Source: Caryophanales bacterium UBA4100 (GTDB taxonomy: Bacteria; Bacillota; Bacilli; Paenibacillales; UBA4045). Taken from it: a DNA stretch of 36,779 nucleotides. Positions 26,226-34,613 of this stretch are shown piece by piece. The first letter of the stretch is position 1. Each line of letters opens with the position of its first letter. Under the pieces are notes generated by a model. It had not been told where the DNA came from and made no database searches. It saw only the letters and a list, made by a program, of their open reading frames with translations. The position numbers and the translations under genes are program-made. Where the stretch lies: the NCBI GenBank assembly GCA_002383285.1, contig DFXU01000107.1:16867-53645 (forward strand), given 5' to 3'.

Positions 26226-26257
26226 GAAAAAGCTGCCGATGGGCTCATCGACAGCTT
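26226..26257 (-). terminator. Rho-independent terminator after the beta-helix gene
   Basis: On the minus strand AAGCTGTCGATG, a 4-nt loop and CATCGGCAGCTT give a 12-bp stem with one G-U pair, followed by TTTCT. It lies 18 nt after the stop of the large secreted protein. Confidence 0.85.
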
Positions 26258-26274
26258 AATTACAGTTTTATTTT

Positions 26275-29200
26275 TTATGATGCTGCTCTAGCTTTAAACC
26301 ACTCTAGATCCTCCAGTATGATGCTAGCAAACCATTCGTTGATATGCTTACCTTTTTGTGCTTTTACGGCGTTCTCCATGGCTTTGATACTGTTGTGAAC
26401 CTTCTTATCGTTCCCCTTATCTCGCTGAATGTTACTTACATGGGCCATCATACTGTTCGCTATTCCAGCATTACTAATCCACCCTTGATCGGCGCCATAG
26501 TTAATTAATTCATCCAAATGATCGATATCCATAATAACTCTAAGAGTGAACTCCATCTGACTCTGATGTCCGGCATTGTCGATGGCCGTTACAAGTACAG
26601 CATATTGACCAACGTTCAGGGAAAGCGCATCAGCTGCAATAGGATTGTCCACCAATTGTCCGTCGAAGCTGATAGCAAGCGATTGAAGCCCGCTTACATT
26701 GTCAGTTGCGGCAAATGTAATAAGAATGGATTCGGTTTGCAGGAATGAGAGCTGTTCCGGTGTTTCGATGACCGGTGGTTCCGTATCGACATCAACTGGA
26801 TCGATAACCTCCTGCTCCTGAGTCCAAACTTCGATCTCAAATAATCTTGCAGTGTTATCATTGATACTGCCTTTAGTAATATACAATCTCAGCTTATTGG
26901 TCGTAACGGCAGGAAAGTACAGATCATTATAATCTCCATAGTAATTATCCATTGTGTTACCAGTAATTGATGCCACCGTCTGCCAATCACTCCCGTTCCA
27001 GTATTGGATCTCGAAGTCGGCTAATTGTGATCCCATCCAGCTTTTAAAACCACTCCATAGCTTGACGTTGTTGATCACATAATTGTTATCCCAATCCATC
27101 TGGAACCAGTGCGGTCCCGGCACTTCAGGATCGGATATCCACCTGCTTGAATTCTGATTGTTAATTCCATTTACCGCCTTGTCCTTCGTGAAAGCTCCAT
27201 TGGTCGAATCAACCGAGAGCTCAGCTAATGGAGCAATATTCTGAACAGCTGGTTCGGTTTGAGCAGCGATAGTCACTATGCTCTCGCCACTTACTCCGGA
27301 TCCATCATTTGTTGTGGCAACAGCCTTAACGATTCCATCCATATGTGCAGTTAGCAGGCCATATTGATCAATGGATGCTTTATCGGTAGCTTCTCCGTTC
27401 TCGCCAACAATAGACCAAGCAACTGATTTGTCAGTAGCATTCTCTGGTTCGACAACAGCAATCATCTGCAATGTTTCGTTAACCAGGATAGAGGATGCAC
27501 CATTCTCGCCTGCAACCGATATGGAGCTAACTGGAACATGATTAACTTCTGTCTCAAGCCCCCAAACCTCGATCTCAAACAGTCTTGCAATTTGATCATA
27601 GGCACTGCCTTTGGTAATATGCATTCTCAGCTTATTGGTCGTAACAGCTGGGAACACCAAATCATTAAATTGATCAAACCTGCCATCCTGCGGGTTGTTC
27701 GTGACTGTTACCGCCGTCTGCCAACCGCTTCCGTCCCAGTATTGAATTTGGAAATCGGCTATTTGTCTTCCTATCAATCCCTTGAATCCGCTCCATACTT
27801 TCACATTATCGATTTCATAATATTTATCCCAATCCATCTGAAACCAGTGTGGACCTGTAAGTGTAGTATTGGTTATCCATCTGCTTGCGTCCTGGTTCTT
27901 GATCCCATTCACCGCTTTATTCGGTGGGAAATTGCCATTCTCATGGCTCGAGCTCACAGTAAGCTCAGCATTTGGTGCAATATTCCCTGCCACTGGATCC
28001 GCTGGCGGCAGAACTTGAACGGAACTGACGGCCGTTTTGGCTCCATCTACAGTTGTCACAGTAATCGTAGCCGCTCCAATACCTACAGTGGCTACGACTC
28101 CATTGCCATTCACCTGCGCCACAGTTTGGTTGTCCGAGCTCCATGTTACCTCTTTATTGGTCGCATTGGATGGCATAACGGAAGCCGTCAGTGTGGCGGA
28201 TTCGCCCATGTGTAAACTCAATTCCGTAGGATTGAGCGATACCCCAGTAACCGAGACTGGAATCGGTTCGGACGGCGGCGGATTCGTACCTCCCTCAGTA
28301 ATATGGAAATAGTCGAAATCCGCTACAAGTCCCGTTCCAGCACAAACAATTAACCCGATTTTCAGATCTGTGAGGTCAGCAATCTGTGTTGTCCATACTT
28401 GGGTGTACTCGACACCGTCTGCCGAATAATAGCCACCAAACGTGTTGTCTTGCTTCACAATTCGAAGGTAAGATATTGTTGACTCGATCGTATCGGGAAC
28501 CTCCGCATGCTCACGGATACCGTCAATCTGCTTGGTGAACTGGAGCTGGTTTCCACTTCCGAACAGCCGGGTTAATCTGAAATAAGTTTGATCACTTTCA
28601 TAGACGATTAAACCACCCTGCGACCATTGTGAGGTCGGCTTACCATCCATCTTCGTCTCGATCGTCCAGTCCCCTTCCGGCGCACCAGTCAGCAGAATAT
28701 TCCTCGCGGTAGTCTGGCCATTCACAATATCGCCCGCTTCGCTGATAATCCGCATATGACCTGGATTGGCGCTCAAGGACCAATTCTGACTCTTCTCTCT
28801 GATCCAATTCCACTGAGGATCTAGAGTAGTAGCATTAAATTCATCACTCACTCCGACCGTGAAGACCGGGTCTGGCGGCAGCTCCGAAGATGCACTACCC
28901 GGTACCTGCCCGTACTCGATCAGCAGCAGATCATCCACATATACCTCTCCAGTTCCGCCGCTCTTGTACAAATATATCGTTGCACTTGTATCCGTGCTTC
29001 CCGTTGTGAACGTAAGCTCACTCCACGCATAATCTGTACTGTTCATACGTACGTCCTTATAACCTACTCCGTAGTTTTTGGCACCTAGTACCGCAGAACC
29101 GCCATTAGCGCCAGTGCCATATCCCGATAATCTGTACATTGTATTCGGCTTAAGACCGGTTACAATCTGTTCTATTCCGGAGACTGCATTGGTCATCTGA

Positions 29201-30906
29201 GCCGCATAATCACCGGTATGCACAGGGTTGTCCACAATCGCTGCACCATTATAGTGATATCCCCATGCAGTGAAATCCCCTGCTTCGAATCCCTGATTCA
29301 TGAGTAGATTCACCTCTTCAGGCGGTGATGGAAGTGGTGGAAGGTTGTTGGGATCCAATCCAGCACCTTCGTATGCGCCAATATTCGGGGGTGTATCCGT
29401 TGGTACCGGATTGCCCCAGAAGTCCAAGCTACCATTATTCGGAATGATTGCTCCCGCACCGATGGCTGGCGAGCCTTGAAGCAGTTGATATCCGATGACC
29501 GTATCCCTTCCGATCGTTGCCGATCCTGGGGATGCAAGCATCGGGTCGGCCGTAACCTTGTTAGCATCCATGGCTAGAACATCTACAGGATGATTACCAT
29601 AGAAAAGGTTGCTATCGAATACATTGTTCGTGCTCTGGCCGAACGTATAGCCGCCTGACCCATGATTAACTAGGATATTGTTATAAAAGTAAGTATCCTT
29701 GGCATACCCGCCCCAGCTACCACTTGCAACAACCCTTGCATCGGAGTGCTCCGGAATATATATCGTGTTGTTATGGACCAGCGTGTTCTCAATGGGTCCA
29801 GCGAGGGTGAATATGGTGTGTTGATCATTCTGGCTGATGTTGTAACGGATAATTGTGTCACGATTGATGTTGGTCGAATTCGTACCATCATTGATCGCAA
29901 GTACGAATCCACCAGCATTATTATGGCTGTAATTATATTGAATCTTGGTCCCCATGCTCCTGAAATCCGAATCATATGCCATGGCATCACCGCCCGGATA
30001 CGTATTGAACACTTCGTTGTATTGGATCACGGCATCCTCGGTACCCCACGTCCATAGTGGAACATGATATCCGCCTGCCCTCTTATGCGTGTCGAAGACG
30101 ACATTGTTCTCGATCAATCCATTCGTTGTATTAAGAAGAACAGCCCCGTCCGCCGAGATATCATAAATCATATTGTTCTGTATCCTATTGCCGGAAGAGA
30201 AGAGCCGGCTCGCCCCGTTCAGATATACACCGACACTATCCAGTGAGTAAATCTTGTTATTCTTCACAATTACATCCGAGACGGCATAGTTATAGGTCGG
30301 GCTCCAGACGATAATGCCGCCGCTAAACCACCCTCCCCCCTGTTCCCCTTTTACACTATGAATATCCAGATTCTCAAAGACATAATGCTTATACTCCCTC
30401 AGGTTGCTCCAATCATCACCGCTATTACCCGATACATGAATCCCTCGGCGTTGTCCTGGGTCGGCCGCATTATTGGTGATTTCCAGATTTCTAACTTCCC
30501 AGTACTCCTGGTTATAAAAATAAATAGCCGCATCAACGCCATTCCCAGCAATCAGTGGCTTAGGCCCTTCCCCATATTGGTCAATCTGAATCGGAAAACC
30601 ATCGCTTCCTGATCCTTTCGGATGCAGCATTCCCGACCATGCTCCTCCTGCTTGGAATAGAATGGCATCCCCCGGCTGAAACTCGGTATCGTTCACCTTG
30701 TATAAAGTTTGCCACGCGGTATCAGGTGTTGTTCCTGCATTCATGTCGTTACCGTCTATGGCGTTTACATAATAAACCGTTCCAGTCGCAGCAAATTCTA
30801 ATGTCTCTGCATTAGCGGTCTTTGTAGTAGCTAACGGTGCCATTCCTGCCGCTACGATAATCATAGCTAGAAGCAGGCTAACAATCCTTGACCTTATTAA
30901 TCTCAT
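26275..30906 (-). CDS. Large secreted beta-helix polysaccharide-active protein with carbohydrate-binding modules and FIMAH tail
   Basis: A secreted protein of 1543 residues. Order: signal peptide 1-33 (cleavage after TANA); right-handed parallel beta-helix about 43-515, with N/V ladder repeats such as IQNNMIYDIS and IENNVVFDTH, a fold shared by pectate lyases and related enzymes; a CBM-like jelly roll about 534-664; a concanavalin-like module about 680-870 with RLTRLFGSGNQLQF; BIG2 about 882-966; F5/8 type C about 975-1116; second BIG2-like about 1122-1216; second F5/8 type C about 1222-1362; Ig-like module about 1375-1458; FIMAH-type tail about 1460-1543. The ATG at 30906 has GGGAGG 10 nt upstream, and a GTG at 30909 is equally possible. 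It follows the foldase gene by 60 nt and so shares its promoter. The substrate and the exact lyase family are not determined. Confidence 0.9.
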   Translation of the reverse strand: MRLIRSRIVSLLLAMIIVAAGMAPLATTKTANAETLEFAATGTVYYVNAIDGNDMNAGTTPDTAWQTLYKVNDTEFQPGDAILFQAGGAWSGMLHPKGSGSDGFPIQIDQYGEGPKPLIAGNGVDAAIYFYNQEYWEVRNLEITNNAADPGQRRGIHVSGNSGDDWSNLREYKHYVFENLDIHSVKGEQGGGWFSGGIIVWSPTYNYAVSDVIVKNNKIYSLDSVGVYLNGASRLFSSGNRIQNNMIYDISADGAVLLNTTNGLIENNVVFDTHKRAGGYHVPLWTWGTEDAVIQYNEVFNTYPGGDAMAYDSDFRSMGTKIQYNYSHNNAGGFVLAINDGTNSTNINRDTIIRYNISQNDQHTIFTLAGPIENTLVHNNTIYIPEHSDARVVASGSWGGYAKDTYFYNNILVNHGSGGYTFGQSTNNVFDSNLFYGNHPVDVLAMDANKVTADPMLASPGSATIGRDTVIGYQLLQGSPAIGAGAIIPNNGSLDFWGNPVPTDTPPNIGAYEGAGLDPNNLPPLPSPPEEVNLLMNQGFEAGDFTAWGYHYNGAAIVDNPVHTGDYAAQMTNAVSGIEQIVTGLKPNTMYRLSGYGTGANGGSAVLGAKNYGVGYKDVRMNSTDYAWSELTFTTGSTDTSATIYLYKSGGTGEVYVDDLLLIEYGQVPGSASSELPPDPVFTVGVSDEFNATTLDPQWNWIREKSQNWSLSANPGHMRIISEAGDIVNGQTTARNILLTGAPEGDWTIETKMDGKPTSQWSQGGLIVYESDQTYFRLTRLFGSGNQLQFTKQIDGIREHAEVPDTIESTISYLRIVKQDNTFGGYYSADGVEYTQVWTTQIADLTDLKIGLIVCAGTGLVADFDYFHITEGGTNPPPSEPIPVSVTGVSLNPTELSLHMGESATLTASVMPSNATNKEVTWSSDNQTVAQVNGNGVVATVGIGAATITVTTVDGAKTAVSSVQVLPPADPVAGNIAPNAELTVSSSHENGNFPPNKAVNGIKNQDASRWITNTTLTGPHWFQMDWDKYYEIDNVKVWSGFKGLIGRQIADFQIQYWDGSGWQTAVTVTNNPQDGRFDQFNDLVFPAVTTNKLRMHITKGSAYDQIARLFEIEVWGLETEVNHVPVSSISVAGENGASSILVNETLQMIAVVEPENATDKSVAWSIVGENGEATDKASIDQYGLLTAHMDGIVKAVATTNDGSGVSGESIVTIAAQTEPAVQNIAPLAELSVDSTNGAFTKDKAVNGINNQNSSRWISDPEVPGPHWFQMDWDNNYVINNVKLWSGFKSWMGSQLADFEIQYWNGSDWQTVASITGNTMDNYYGDYNDLYFPAVTTNKLRLYITKGSINDNTARLFEIEVWTQEQEVIDPVDVDTEPPVIETPEQLSFLQTESILITFAATDNVSGLQSLAISFDGQLVDNPIAADALSLNVGQYAVLVTAIDNAGHQSQMEFTLRVIMDIDHLDELINYGADQGWISNAGIANSMMAHVSNIQRDKGNDKKVHNSIKAMENAVKAQKGKHINEWFASIILEDLEWFKARAAS

Positions 30907-30966
30907 CACAATAAAGCCTCCCATTATCATATGTTATGTTCACGATGCAGTGAAATAAACGGTTTC

Positions 30967-32049
30967 CTACAAGATGTTCAACTCAGCTTCGTTGATCAGC
31001 TTGGACACATAAGCTTCGAACAAGGCATTATTGAAATGCTCACGGATATTACCCTTCTGATCCTCAAAGCGCTTGTAACCATTCGGCTCTCTCGCGATAA
31101 TTCTGGCTAAGACATACTGTCCATTCATGTAATCGTTAATGACAGTACTGACAGGATCAGCTTCCGTATGCTCAGTTAACACAGCGTATAACTCAGGTTG
31201 CGATTTGAAATACATTCGCGCGGTTTCGTTATTAAATAGCTCTTCGGATATTTGAATTTCATGTGCAGCATTCGCAGCCTGATGTTCTTTTATTGCTCCA
31301 TATGCTTCCTTGCCCTGTTCCAAATCAAGTTTGATGGCATTCAGTAAATCCTTCGCTTTTTGTTGTTGTTCGCTTCCACCTCGAAGCTCACCCTCCATAT
31401 AGGATACCGAGATTCTGTAGAATCGAACGTTGTCTTCTAACCTATATAGAGCATCCTTAACCTTCTCGTAATGCTGCTTTAACTGCTCATCCGTTGTTAT
31501 TAGCGTTTTCTCTGACAGCCTTTCCTTCAACTTAATCAACAAGCGACTCATATAAAATTCCACAAAGGTGCTTTCATCGAATTTGGTCGGACCATAAACC
31601 GCCTCACCAGCCTGTAGGGCCATTCTTCTTCGTTCGTTCTCCTTCGCCATTTCCGTTAGGAGATCAGTGTATGAAGTCCCTTGTATGATCCCGTTGGATT
31701 TGGCAAGATTCAATTGAATCTTGATTTTTACCGCTTCCTCAAGAGCCCAATTCCTTGCAGTATCCACAGGCACTTCACCGTTGTAATCGGTATGCCAGAA
31801 ATCCTCATCGAAATTAGCCCCATATGTTCGTTTGAAGTAATCGATGACAGAGGCCCTCTGCTGTCCGAGCACTCGATTGAACTCCGTTGCAGTTATGGGG
31901 TCTCCATTGACTTCTGCAACAATCTCATCTGCTGTAGTCCCTGCTGATGAGTATTCGATGGCAGCTCCGATTAATAAAGCAGCTATACATGCAACAGCCA
32001 CTATTCCTATGATAATTTTCAGTGACTTTGATAGATTTATTACAATCAC
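30967..32049 (-). CDS. SurA/PrsA-like membrane-anchored foldase, possibly peptidyl-prolyl isomerase
   Basis: A protein of about 360 residues. An N-terminal transmembrane anchor (about 10-33) precedes a SurA N-terminal-like segment (VAEVNGDPITATEFNRVLGQQRA), a helical middle, and a C-terminal part ending in a long helix (NNALFEAYVSKLINEAEL) as in PrsA-type proteins. A full parvulin domain is not obvious, so isomerase activity is doubtful. The start is odd: a perfect AAAGGAGG (32056-32049) has no ATG, GTG or TTG at the usual distance. The coordinate given is a GTG overlapping the ribosome site; an ATA at 32040 would have ideal spacing. It lies immediately upstream of the large secreted protein and probably helps it fold outside the membrane. 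Confidence 0.75.
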   Translation of the reverse strand: MIVINLSKSLKIIIGIVAVACIAALLIGAAIEYSSAGTTADEIVAEVNGDPITATEFNRVLGQQRASVIDYFKRTYGANFDEDFWHTDYNGEVPVDTARNWALEEAVKIKIQLNLAKSNGIIQGTSYTDLLTEMAKENERRRMALQAGEAVYGPTKFDESTFVEFYMSRLLIKLKERLSEKTLITTDEQLKQHYEKVKDALYRLEDNVRFYRISVSYMEGELRGGSEQQQKAKDLLNAIKLDLEQGKEAYGAIKEHQAANAAHEIQISEELFNNETARMYFKSQPELYAVLTEHTEADPVSTVINDYMNGQYVLARIIAREPNGYKRFEDQKGNIREHFNNALFEAYVSKLINEAELNIL

Positions 32050-32063
32050 CTCCTTTATTACTA

Positions 32064-32130
32064 ATTGTGAACGCTTTCATTTAGCTTCGGTAGAGGAGAG
32101 CGATGACCTTAAACGGTAATTTCATGACTT
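32064..32130 (-). promoter_or_regulatory. Activator-type promoter of the foldase/beta-helix operon with paired GTCAT element
   Basis: On the minus strand GTCAT half-sites begin at 32128 and 32107, 21 bp apart. The -10-like CACAAT is at 32069-32064, again 38 nt downstream of the second half-site start, and the -35 position (TACCGA) is poor. The layout is the same as at 25993-26059. The predicted transcript would begin only a few bases before the ribosome site. Confidence 0.6.
32065..32080 (-). promoter_or_regulatory. Candidate cre site (CcpA) over the foldase promoter
   Basis: ATGAAAGCGTTCACAA on the minus strand matches WTGNAARCGNWWWCAW at 15 of 16 positions and overlaps the -10-like box CACAAT. 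CcpA bound here would block the promoter when preferred sugars are present. Confidence 0.6.
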
Positions 32131-32137
32131 TAAGAGA

Positions 32138-32158
32138 AGGTCATATTAGGTATGACCT
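32138..32158. promoter_or_regulatory. Inverted repeat upstream of the foldase promoter
   Basis: AGGTCATA-TTAGG-TATGACCT is a perfect 8-bp inverted repeat containing two more GTCAT strings in opposite orientation, just upstream of the paired element. No T-run follows, so it is more likely a protein site than the terminator of the LacI-type gene. Confidence 0.4.
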
Positions 32159-32188
32159 CGTCATTGTTGATCGTGCATTTATTGATTA

Positions 32189-33229
32189 TTATCTCACTCT
32201 TCGAATTGTACGTCCCTCAAGGAACGGACCTTTTAGCCGTACATGCTCATACGGCAGCATCGGATTCGCGATTCTGCGCAGCATGAGCTCCGCCGCCCGC
32301 TCTCCCACTTCGCGTACAAGCAATACCGGGCGCGACATGTCGGAGAAATACGGATTTTCTTCATGCTCCATCCCAACCAAGGATAGATCGGCCGGAATCT
32401 CCAGGCTGAGAGAACCGACAGCGGCGTATACCCATTCAGCCGTGTCCGGAATCGCACTAAGCACTGCGGTGAAACGGCCGGAGCTTAACCTCTCCCGCAG
32501 CTTCTCCATCCACTTGGCACGGTCGGCTGCATGGCCAGTCACATGCTCTTCGGGTTCGGTAATGCTCGCTAAGCCAAGCCGCTCCGCTGCAGTCACAAAT
32601 GCATGCCATCTCAGACGAAAACCGCGAAGCGGCTCGATATTCCCGACATACAATATATGGCGATGTCCGTAACCATACAGTGACTCCATAGAACGATGAA
32701 CAGCATACTCCACATCCCAAATAACACTGTCCACCTCAGCTAAATCGGGCGGATAGTTAATAAGCACCTTAGGTATAGGTAGCTTTAGCAAATCAGACTC
32801 CATCCACTCAGGTAAAGCCGCGGTCAGGAACAAGCCGTCCATATAATGTACGCCGTTCCTCTCTAACCACTCTTCAAGGTCCACCTTTATAATTAGTGTG
32901 CTAGGAACCAGCAACGGTATCAGTATATGCCCCAGTTCATTCAAGCGGATTTGCAAGCCCTCTAGCTGCTGATGATGAAAGCGCATATCGCCCTTCATTA
33001 GTATCACAAACCTTCGAGGCTTGGCGTTCACCAATAGAATCCGTTCCGCGGACATCCCCGCTTCCTGCTCCTTAGTCCGATATCCGAGCTCCCGCGCTCG
33101 TTCTGCAACTAGCTTGCGCGTCGTTTCTGACATGCCCGGAAGACCCCGCAGCGCTTTGGATACCGTATGAATCGTCAAGTTCAATTCAGCCGCAATCGTT
33201 TTTAAGGTAACTATTTTTTTTCGTGACAT
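32189..33229 (-). CDS. LacI-family transcriptional regulator
   Basis: A protein of 346 residues. The N-terminal HTH (about 8-55) reads VTLKTIAAELNLTIHTVSKALRG, the LacI pattern, followed by a periplasmic-binding-protein-like effector domain with LFLTAALPEWM and ADLSLVGMEHEENPYFSDMSRP. The start at 33229 is preferred because AAAGGGG lies 7 nt upstream; the longer frame begins at a TTG before that site. It is divergent from the FAD oxidoreductase gene. The 126-bp gap contains several GTAAC half-sites, so it probably controls that gene and perhaps itself. The effector is presumably a sugar or uronate derivative. Confidence 0.92.
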   Translation of the reverse strand: MSRKKIVTLKTIAAELNLTIHTVSKALRGLPGMSETTRKLVAERARELGYRTKEQEAGMSAERILLVNAKPRRFVILMKGDMRFHHQQLEGLQIRLNELGHILIPLLVPSTLIIKVDLEEWLERNGVHYMDGLFLTAALPEWMESDLLKLPIPKVLINYPPDLAEVDSVIWDVEYAVHRSMESLYGYGHRHILYVGNIEPLRGFRLRWHAFVTAAERLGLASITEPEEHVTGHAADRAKWMEKLRERLSSGRFTAVLSAIPDTAEWVYAAVGSLSLEIPADLSLVGMEHEENPYFSDMSRPVLLVREVGERAAELMLRRIANPMLPYEHVRLKGPFLEGRTIRRVR

Positions 33230-33263
33230 GAAGATTCCCCTTTGCAAGTAATTTGTGATTAGT

Positions 33264-33330
33264 GTAACAAAAATGAAACTATTATGTAACTTTCACTTTA
33301 CCTATAATTAGCACTATGAAATGTAGTTAC
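33264..33330 (+). promoter_or_regulatory. Promoter and candidate operators between the LacI-type and FAD oxidoreductase genes
   Basis: TATAAT at 33303-33308 is a likely -10 for the oxidoreductase gene, with a weak -35. GTAAC occurs at 33264-33268 and 33286-33290 and inverted (GTTAC) at 33326-33330. GTAA-N8-TTAC (33286-33301) is an inverted repeat directly before the -10, a position fitting a LacI-type repressor. Confidence 0.45.
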
Positions 33331-33355
33331 TTATGCGAGAGGAGATATTCTAATA

Positions 33356-34606
33356 ATGTCTAATCAAGAAATTACTTTACAGCGAACCGTATCGGTCTAC
33401 GACACTGCAGAGGTCGTTGTCATCGGAGGCGGACCTGCCGGGACGGCAGCAGCTATCAGTGCAGCACGTTGCGGGAGGAAGACCATATTACTAGAGCATT
33501 CTGGTCAATTGGGAGGTATGGGCACACTTGGTAATGTGAGTGTCTTCATGGGTGTAGGAAACGTAACGGGTGTTTATCGAGAATTTATCTCAGAATTTCT
33601 CCCAGCCGCACTGCCAGACTCACACCACGTCTCCATCTGGCCACAATATTCACCTTTTGAGCTTCGCCATTATTTGAATCAGAAGCTTGAGAGTGAAGGG
33701 GTTAAGGTTTATTATCACACCAGCTTTGTCTCCTCGATCAAGCAGAACAACCGGGTGACAAGTGTAATAGCCAATACAAGGGAAGGCTTGAAAGCATTCA
33801 AGGGAAAGGTTTTTATCGATTGCACGGGGGATGCTAGAGTGGCATCCGATGCAGGTGTGCCCATTCGCTCAGGGCGTGACGAGGACGGATTGACTCAGCC
33901 GATGACACTTATGTTTATGATGCAAGATACAGGAAAGCCGGCACGCCAGTATTTGCCCGAAGATTGTTATCGGTATGAATCCCTCTCGGATCTTCCACAG
34001 GGTCGCCAACTAGTTTGGGGGGGGACCGGTGACGGCATGCTGCTCGTCAATATGACGCGTGTTAAGGGGAATGGAGCCAATATTGAAGACATTAATTACG
34101 CGGAGAAGGAAGCGCTACGCCAGGTGTTCTCCGTCGCCAACTATCTGCAGCGCAACGGCCACGAGAATTATATTCTGTCTCACGTACCTGGGCAGGTCGG
34201 CGTTCGGGAGACGAACCAGATCGTAGGCCTTTATACGTTAACGGAGGACGATCTAACAAACGGCCAACGGTTCGACGATGTTGTAGCACAAACCAATTAT
34301 GAGATCGACATCCACAATCCTACTGGAGGGGTAAGCACTGACGAACGTAAGCTAGACGGCTACGACATTCCTTACCGATGCATGATCCCCGTAAACGTTG
34401 AAGGACTAATCGTCGCCGGTCGTAGCATCTCCGCCACTCATGTCGCTATGTCCTCGATGCGTGTACAAGCGACCTGCTACGCCCTTGGCCAGTCAGCCGG
34501 CAATGCAGCCTCCCTGGCCATTGAAGCAGGCACCTCCGTTGCAGCTATACCCATCCAAGAGCTACATGAGAAGCTCGCCATTCAAGGTGTAGATTTTGTA
34601 AAGTAG
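33356..34606 (+). CDS. FAD-dependent oxidoreductase (FAD_oxidored type)
   Basis: A protein of 416 residues. The N-terminal dinucleotide fold has VVVIGGGPAGTAAAISAAR (G24, G26, G29) and the ribose-binding acidic end ILLEHSGQLGGMGTLGN. A CTGDARVASDAG block and the late VEGLIVAGRSISATHVAMSS segment are typical of the FAD_oxidored/FAD_binding_2-like proteins found in many sugar and polysaccharide loci, whose reactions are mostly uncharacterised. GAGGAG lies 11 nt before the ATG. A run of eight Gs (34017-34024) is within the frame. It is controlled by the divergent LacI-type gene by position. A role in oxidising or epimerising a sugar or cyclitol is possible but not shown. Confidence 0.85.
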   Translation: MSNQEITLQRTVSVYDTAEVVVIGGGPAGTAAAISAARCGRKTILLEHSGQLGGMGTLGNVSVFMGVGNVTGVYREFISEFLPAALPDSHHVSIWPQYSPFELRHYLNQKLESEGVKVYYHTSFVSSIKQNNRVTSVIANTREGLKAFKGKVFIDCTGDARVASDAGVPIRSGRDEDGLTQPMTLMFMMQDTGKPARQYLPEDCYRYESLSDLPQGRQLVWGGTGDGMLLVNMTRVKGNGANIEDINYAEKEALRQVFSVANYLQRNGHENYILSHVPGQVGVRETNQIVGLYTLTEDDLTNGQRFDDVVAQTNYEIDIHNPTGGVSTDERKLDGYDIPYRCMIPVNVEGLIVAGRSISATHVAMSSMRVQATCYALGQSAGNAASLAIEAGTSVAAIPIQELHEKLAIQGVDFVK

Positions 34607-34613
34607 GAATGAT

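Noticed and set aside
27538..28215. 225-residue open frame opposite the beta-helix gene
   Set aside because: It lies wholly within the F5/8C and BIG2 coding region and shows no protein-like motif.
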